Positions 60,026-64,000 of a stretch of DNA of 64,000 bases are shown here, piece after piece. The number at the start of each line of letters is the position of its first letter. The first letter of the stretch is position 1. A program made the translations under genes and the position numbers. Source of the stretch: Bradyrhizobium sp. BRP22 (GTDB lineage: Bacteria; Pseudomonadota; Alphaproteobacteria; Rhizobiales; Xanthobacteraceae); assembly GCF_020194175.1 (NCBI RefSeq), contig NZ_JADYVX010000029.1, positions 42,001 through 106,000 on the forward strand, given 5' to 3'. Below the pieces are notes generated by a model that made no database searches, was not told the origin of the DNA, and was given only the letters and a program-made list of their open reading frames with translations.

Positions 60026-60904
60026 ATGAAGCCCTCCATCTTTGGCTACAAGGCGCCAACCTCAATCGAGGAGGCGATCGGCATTCTGGCCGGCGACCCC
60101 GATGCGGTCGTGCTCGCCGGAGGGCAGACATTGTTGCCTGCGATGAACTTTCGAGCCGCCAATCCGTCGACGCTGGTGGATATCCAGCATGTGGCAGGCC
60201 TCCGCGGCATCGAGGTCGGCGGCGAAATCATTGCCGTGAAAGCGATGGCGCGCCATCGCGAATTCGAGCTTGATGCTGATGTTGCGCGCGCCAACCCGCT
60301 GGTTGCCGAAGTGATGCAACATGTCGCGCACGTGCCGATCCGCAATCGCGGCACGGTGGTCGGCAGTCTCTGCCATGCCGATCCCTCCGCCGAAATGCCA
60401 CTGCTGCTGGTGCTACTCGGCGGCTCCGTGATCGCGCAGGGGCCGTCAGGGCGGCGCGAGATATCAGCGGAAGACTTCTTCCAGTCGTTCCTCACCACGG
60501 CGCGGGAACGCGACGAGATCATCATTGAGGCGCGCTTTCCGGTGCTGCCGAAAGGCGCCGGATGGGCGTTCGACGAGGTGACGCGCCGTCATGGCGACTA
60601 CGCGATTGCCGGCGTCGGCTGCGTGCTGTCGCTCGACGATCGCGGCCGCGCGTCGCGCGTGCAGCTTGCGGCCTGCGGCATTGCCGATACGCCGGTGCGG
60701 CTGAAGGCGGCCGAGGAGATCCTTACAGGTACCACGCTCGGCACATCGGACCTCGACGCTGCGGTAGCAGCTTCCGCTGCCGCCGTGACCCAGCCTGACG
60801 AGATGCACGTGTCCCAAGCCTATCGCCGCAGGGCGCTCGGCACACTTGTCCGCAGGATGGTGATGACCGCCGCGCAGCGCGCCAGGCAAATGGAGACCGC
60901 CTGA
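60026..60904 (+). CDS. Molybdenum hydroxylase FAD-binding (medium) subunit, second set
   Basis: This protein of 292 residues is a CoxM-type subunit: FGYKAPTSIEEAIGILAGDPDAVVLAGGQTLLPAMNFR, HVPIRNRGTVVGSLCHADPSAEMP and TRRHGDYAIAGVGCVLSL carry the FAD-site motifs. It hands electrons to an unknown acceptor. Its stop overlaps the small-subunit ATG (60904). Order here is FAD, small, large, unlike the first set. Confidence 0.92.
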   Translation: MKPSIFGYKAPTSIEEAIGILAGDPDAVVLAGGQTLLPAMNFRAANPSTLVDIQHVAGLRGIEVGGEIIAVKAMARHREFELDADVARANPLVAEVMQHVAHVPIRNRGTVVGSLCHADPSAEMPLLLVLLGGSVIAQGPSGRREISAEDFFQSFLTTARERDEIIIEARFPVLPKGAGWAFDEVTRRHGDYAIAGVGCVLSLDDRGRASRVQLAACGIADTPVRLKAAEEILTGTTLGTSDLDAAVAASAAAVTQPDEMHVSQAYRRRALGTLVRRMVMTAAQRARQMETA

Positions 60905-61431
60905 TGGCGCGAACGATGAAGGCCGCGATCCCCGACCGCTCCACCGATGCGGAAATCGAGGTGTCGATGACGGTCAACGGCGAAGTCGTCAATCGCAGCG
61001 TCAGCATCCGTATGCTGCTCAGCGATTTCCTGCGGCATGAGCTGGGGCTGACCGGCACCCATGTCGGCTGCGAGCACGGCGTCTGCGGTTGCTGCACGGT
61101 GCTGATCAACGGCAAGGCCGGCCGCTCCTGCCTGACGCTGGCGGTGCAGGCGAACGGCTACGACATCAGAACCATCGAGTCGGTGGCCGGCGCCGACGGC
61201 ACGCTGCATCCGGTGCAGCAGGCGTTCAAGGAGTGCCACGGCCTGCAATGCGGCTATTGCACGCCGGGCATGGTGATGAACATCGTCGCCCGCTTCGAGG
61301 AGCCGGGAAAGCTCGATCTTTCCGACGAGGGCATCAGGGATCTGCTCTCGGGCAATCTCTGTCGCTGCACCGGTTATCTCAACATCATTGCCGCGGTGCG
61401 GCGCGCCGCCGAACTGCTCGGACGGGCCTGA
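60904..61431 (+). CDS. Molybdenum hydroxylase [2Fe-2S] (small) subunit, second set
   Basis: This protein of 175 residues binds two [2Fe-2S] clusters: C56, C61, C64 and C76 (GCEHGVCGCCTVLING..SC) and C116, C119, C153 and C155 (LQCGYCTPGM and LCRCTGYL). The N-terminus is about 10 residues longer than in the first set. The TGA at its end overlaps the large-subunit ATG at 61431. Confidence 0.94.
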   Translation: MARTMKAAIPDRSTDAEIEVSMTVNGEVVNRSVSIRMLLSDFLRHELGLTGTHVGCEHGVCGCCTVLINGKAGRSCLTLAVQANGYDIRTIESVAGADGTLHPVQQAFKECHGLQCGYCTPGMVMNIVARFEEPGKLDLSDEGIRDLLSGNLCRCTGYLNIIAAVRRAAELLGRA

Positions 61432-63824
61432 TGTCGACACGCCAGTTCGGAGCCCGCGTCGAGCGCAATATCGATCCCAAGCTGCTGCGGGGCGAGGGCG
61501 CTTTCGTCGACGACATTCCGCTGCCGGATGCGCTGCACGTCGCTTTCCTGCGCAGCCCGCATGCGCGGGCGCGGATCATCTCCATCGACACGACGGCCGC
61601 GAAGCGCCATCCGGGCGTCGCGGCGGTCTATACCAGCGACGATATCGGCCCGCTCGACGTCGAGATGCCGCTGTTGATCCCGCACCCCTCGATGAAGAAT
61701 CCGAAGACGCAGCGCCCGCTGGCGCGCGGCGATGTCCATTATGTCGGGCAGACCGTGGCAATGGTGGTCGCGGTCGACCGCTATACCGCCGAAGACGCGG
61801 CAGCCCTGATCGAGGTCGAGTACGCGCCGTTGCCGCTCGAAATGGATCTGGCGAAGGCGCTGACGGACGGTGCGCCGCTCGTGCATGCCGATGTGCCGAA
61901 CAATCTGGCGGCGCATTTCGTTCAGACCAGCGGCAATCCGGATGACGCCTTTGCGCGCGCCGAGCACGTCATCAAGATCACCGTCCAGGTCGACCGTTCG
62001 ACCGCGGCGCCAATGGAATGCCGCGCGGTCGCGGCGCGCTGGGACGCGGTATCAGGCGAACTCACGGTGTGGGACGGCACGCAGGCGCCGATCTCGGTGC
62101 GCGGCGGGCTTGCGTCCGTGTTCGAGCTCGACGAGGACAAGGTCCGCGTCATCGCGCCCGATGTCGGCGGCGGCTTTGGGCAGAAGGTTCTGCTGTTCTA
62201 CCCGGACGAACTGCTGGTGCCGATGGCGGCGATGCGGCTCGGTCGCCCGGTGAAATATATCGAGGATCGCCGCGAGAACTTTCTGGGTTCCTCGCAGGAG
62301 CGGACGCAAATCCACACCATCGAGCTGGCGGCACTGAAGACCGGCGAGGTGATCGGCCTGCGCGATTTCTTCCTGCACGATACCGGCGCTTTCATTCCCT
62401 ATGGCATCGCGGTGGCGCAGGTCGCTTCCACCTCGATCGCGGGGCCGTACCGCATCCCCAACATCTTCGTTGAGTTCAAGGCGGTCTATACGCCGACCGT
62501 GCAGGTGACGCCCTATCGCGGCTGCGGCCGGCCGCAGGCCTGCTTTGCGATCGAGCGCGCGATGGATCAGCTCGCCGAAGAGCTTGGGCTCGATCGCTTC
62601 GAGATCCGCCGCCGTAATCTCATCGCCGAGCACCAGTTTCCCTACGAGCGCGAGGGGCTATTGTTCGCGGACGGTCTCAAGGTGACGCTCGACAGCGGCC
62701 AATATGGCAAGGCGCTCGCGATGGCGGCAGCCGAACTCGGCGCCGAGGATTTTGCATCCGAGCAGGCCAAGGCGCGCGCCGAAGGGCGTTATCTCGGCCT
62801 CGGGCTCGCCTGCTATGTCGAGGGGACCGGGCTCGGTCCCTACGAGGGCGGCCACATCAAGATTCACCCGATCACCGGCAAGGTCTACGTCAACACCGGC
62901 CTCAGCACCCAGGGGCAGGGGCACGACACGGTGTTCGCGCAGATCGTCGCCGACCAGCTCGGGGTCAGTCCGCAGGACGTCATCGTGGTCGAGGGCGACA
63001 CCAAGGCGTTCGACTGGGGCGTGGCGACCTTTGCGAGCCGCGCCGCCGTCGTCAGCGGCAATGCGATCCACAAGACCGCGCTCACCGTGCGCAAGAAGGT
63101 GATCGAGGCCGCCGCCAACATGCTGGATGTCGATCCGGACCAGATAGAGCTGCGCGATTCCGCGGCCTGGGTGAAAGGCTCGAACCGCTTCGCGCCGCTG
63201 GCCGCGATCGCGACCGCGAGCAATCCGCTGCGCTATGCTTTCAACAAGGCCGCGCAGGCGGCGACGCAATTCGCGCCGGCGAGCAAGCATGACGGCCCGC
63301 CGCTTGCCGACGGCCAGGCGCCGGGACTGGAGGCCACCGACTACTACAGCCCGTCGCAATCCACCTGGGCCTATGGCGTCCATGGCGCGATCGTCGAGGT
63401 CGATCCGGGTCTGTGCACGGTCAAGATCAGGAAATACGTCTGCATCCACGATTGCGGCAACATGATCAATCCGATGATCGTGGAGGGGCAGGTGCTCGGC
63501 GGCATCGCGCAGGGGATCGGCGGCGCGCTCTATGAGCATCTCGACTACCAGGCCGACGGCAATCTCGCTAATGCCAGCCTGATGGACTTCCTCGTGCCTT
63601 ATGCGACCGAAATTCCCAACGTCTCGATCCTGCACCTGGAGACGCCGACGCCACTCAATCCGCTCGGCGTCAAGGGCGTCGGCGAAGCCGGCTGCATCGC
63701 CGTCGGCGCCGTCGTCGCCTCAGGCGTCGAGGACGCGCTGCGTCCGTTCGGCGCGCTCAAATTCCACCAGGTGCCATTGTCGCCGAACATGATCTCGCGC
63801 GCGCTGGAAGAGGTGGGGCACTGA
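61431..63824 (+). CDS. Molybdenum hydroxylase catalytic (large) subunit, second set
   Basis: This protein of 797 residues has the cage domain (RVERNIDPKLLRGEGAFVDD), APDVGGGFGQKVLLFYPDELL, VTPYRGCGRPQACFAIERAMD near 361 and GVGEAGCIAV near 749 with the catalytic glutamate. The loop PYRGCGR differs from both AYRCSFR (CO dehydrogenase) and the first set's AYRGYGR; the cysteine sits in a different register. It oxidises an aromatic or aldehyde-type substrate by hydroxylation. The oxygenase and esterase upstream suggest an aromatic pathway; the compound is unknown. Confidence 0.92.
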   Translation: MSTRQFGARVERNIDPKLLRGEGAFVDDIPLPDALHVAFLRSPHARARIISIDTTAAKRHPGVAAVYTSDDIGPLDVEMPLLIPHPSMKNPKTQRPLARGDVHYVGQTVAMVVAVDRYTAEDAAALIEVEYAPLPLEMDLAKALTDGAPLVHADVPNNLAAHFVQTSGNPDDAFARAEHVIKITVQVDRSTAAPMECRAVAARWDAVSGELTVWDGTQAPISVRGGLASVFELDEDKVRVIAPDVGGGFGQKVLLFYPDELLVPMAAMRLGRPVKYIEDRRENFLGSSQERTQIHTIELAALKTGEVIGLRDFFLHDTGAFIPYGIAVAQVASTSIAGPYRIPNIFVEFKAVYTPTVQVTPYRGCGRPQACFAIERAMDQLAEELGLDRFEIRRRNLIAEHQFPYEREGLLFADGLKVTLDSGQYGKALAMAAAELGAEDFASEQAKARAEGRYLGLGLACYVEGTGLGPYEGGHIKIHPITGKVYVNTGLSTQGQGHDTVFAQIVADQLGVSPQDVIVVEGDTKAFDWGVATFASRAAVVSGNAIHKTALTVRKKVIEAAANMLDVDPDQIELRDSAAWVKGSNRFAPLAAIATASNPLRYAFNKAAQAATQFAPASKHDGPPLADGQAPGLEATDYYSPSQSTWAYGVHGAIVEVDPGLCTVKIRKYVCIHDCGNMINPMIVEGQVLGGIAQGIGGALYEHLDYQADGNLANASLMDFLVPYATEIPNVSILHLETPTPLNPLGVKGVGEAGCIAVGAVVASGVEDALRPFGALKFHQVPLSPNMISRALEEVGH

Positions 63825-63848
63825 GTAGTGGCCCGTTCAGTGGCTTCA

Positions 63849-63880
63849 TCCTTCGAGACGGCCGCTGCGCGGCCTCCTCA
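63849..63880. repeat. Half of a palindromic repeat, cut by the IS element
   Basis: CATCCTTCGAGACGGCCG followed by CTGCGCGGCCTCCTCA is the left half of the CCTTCGAGACG repeat; the expected GGATGAGG end is missing because the IS5-like element begins at 63881. Confidence 0.7.
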
Positions 63881-64000
63881 GAGCCTGACCGAAAAAGGGT
63901 GAGCGGTTTTGGCGGGCCTGTGATTCCTTCGGATTTGCAAAGATTCGAGGGAGGACACCATGCCGTGGACCAAAGCCGCTCGTCTCCAGTATCAGCGCAG
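63881..64000 (+). mobile_element. Left end of an IS5-like insertion sequence (cut by window edge)
   Basis: The element appears to begin with GAGCCTGACCGAAAAAGGGT, a terminal inverted repeat I know from IS5/IS427-group elements of rhizobia, followed 80 bases later by a transposase start. The preceding TCA fits the TNA-type target of this group. The right end lies outside the window. Confidence 0.7.
63961..64000 (+). CDS. IS5-family transposase, N-terminal fragment
   Basis: Thirteen codons (MPWTKAARLQYQR) are visible. This opening matches IS5-group transposases of Bradyrhizobium, which usually continue with a DLTDAEWALIEP motif. GAGGGAGGACACC is a strong ribosome-binding site. The rest lies beyond the window, so whether it is intact is unknown. 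Confidence 0.65.

Noticed and set aside
1..64000. CRISPR array, prophage or toxin-antitoxin module
   Set aside because: No regular spacer-repeat pattern, phage structural gene or typical toxin pair was seen.

Overview
The window reads as chromosomal DNA of a high-G+C alphaproteobacterium of the Bradyrhizobium type (Nitrobacteraceae). The reasons are the codon bias, the many small exported or orphan proteins typical of that group, Cox-type molybdenum hydroxylase operons, a BA14K-like protein, and several families of palindromic intergenic repeats that I recognise from Bradyrhizobium genomes. The species is inference; no rRNA is present.

Layout. 0-13 kb: 5' part of thrS, an MFS carrier, a compact acid-sugar operon (KdgT-type permease, DUF1537 kinase, PdxA2-like dehydrogenase, DeoR regulator; best read as D-threonate catabolism), an alpha/beta hydrolase, an APC permease with an exported protein, a flavin monooxygenase remnant, a 55-aa membrane protein, yidD and a ClpP-fold periplasmic protein. 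13-20 kb: a SufU-like protein, folE, hisI, an SLT-domain protein, a DUF2336 / HPt / CheY-like group and NAD kinase. 20-30 kb: a CHASE2 adenylate cyclase with an exported partner, an S10-type carboxypeptidase, a repeat-rich stretch (25.1-26.5 kb), then small envelope proteins and an outer-membrane beta-barrel. 30-37 kb: an AT3/SGNH acyltransferase, small conserved proteins, tRNA-Thr(TGT), a Ni/Co transporter-like protein, secreted low-complexity proteins and rlmB. 37-43.7 kb: tRNA-Tyr(GTA), followed by a segment that looks accessory: a divergent methionyl-tRNA synthetase behind an attenuator-like leader, a TetR/DUF308 pair with twin operators, and a two-component system.

43.7-54.3 kb is catabolic: enoyl-CoA hydratase, CaiB/BaiF CoA-transferase and an HxlR regulator, facing a three-subunit molybdenum hydroxylase operon (small, large, FAD order) led by a protein of unknown function and divergent from a second HxlR regulator; both units have near-perfect palindromic operators. 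A gamma-lyase-like PLP enzyme and a diheme membrane cytochrome c follow. 54.3-58 kb: a second-type ftsH and several very small genes. 58-63.9 kb: a 2-oxoglutarate/Fe(II)-type oxygenase, an alpha/beta hydrolase and a second molybdenum hydroxylase operon (FAD, small, large order). The window ends in the left end of an IS5-like element inserted in a palindromic repeat.

The most unusual points are a dispersed repeat that supplies the N-terminus of the DUF1537 kinase, the nested attenuator-like leader of the extra metG, the paired operators of the HxlR and TetR units, and two molybdenum hydroxylases with active-site loops unlike true CO dehydrogenase. I saw no CRISPR array, defence island or complete prophage.
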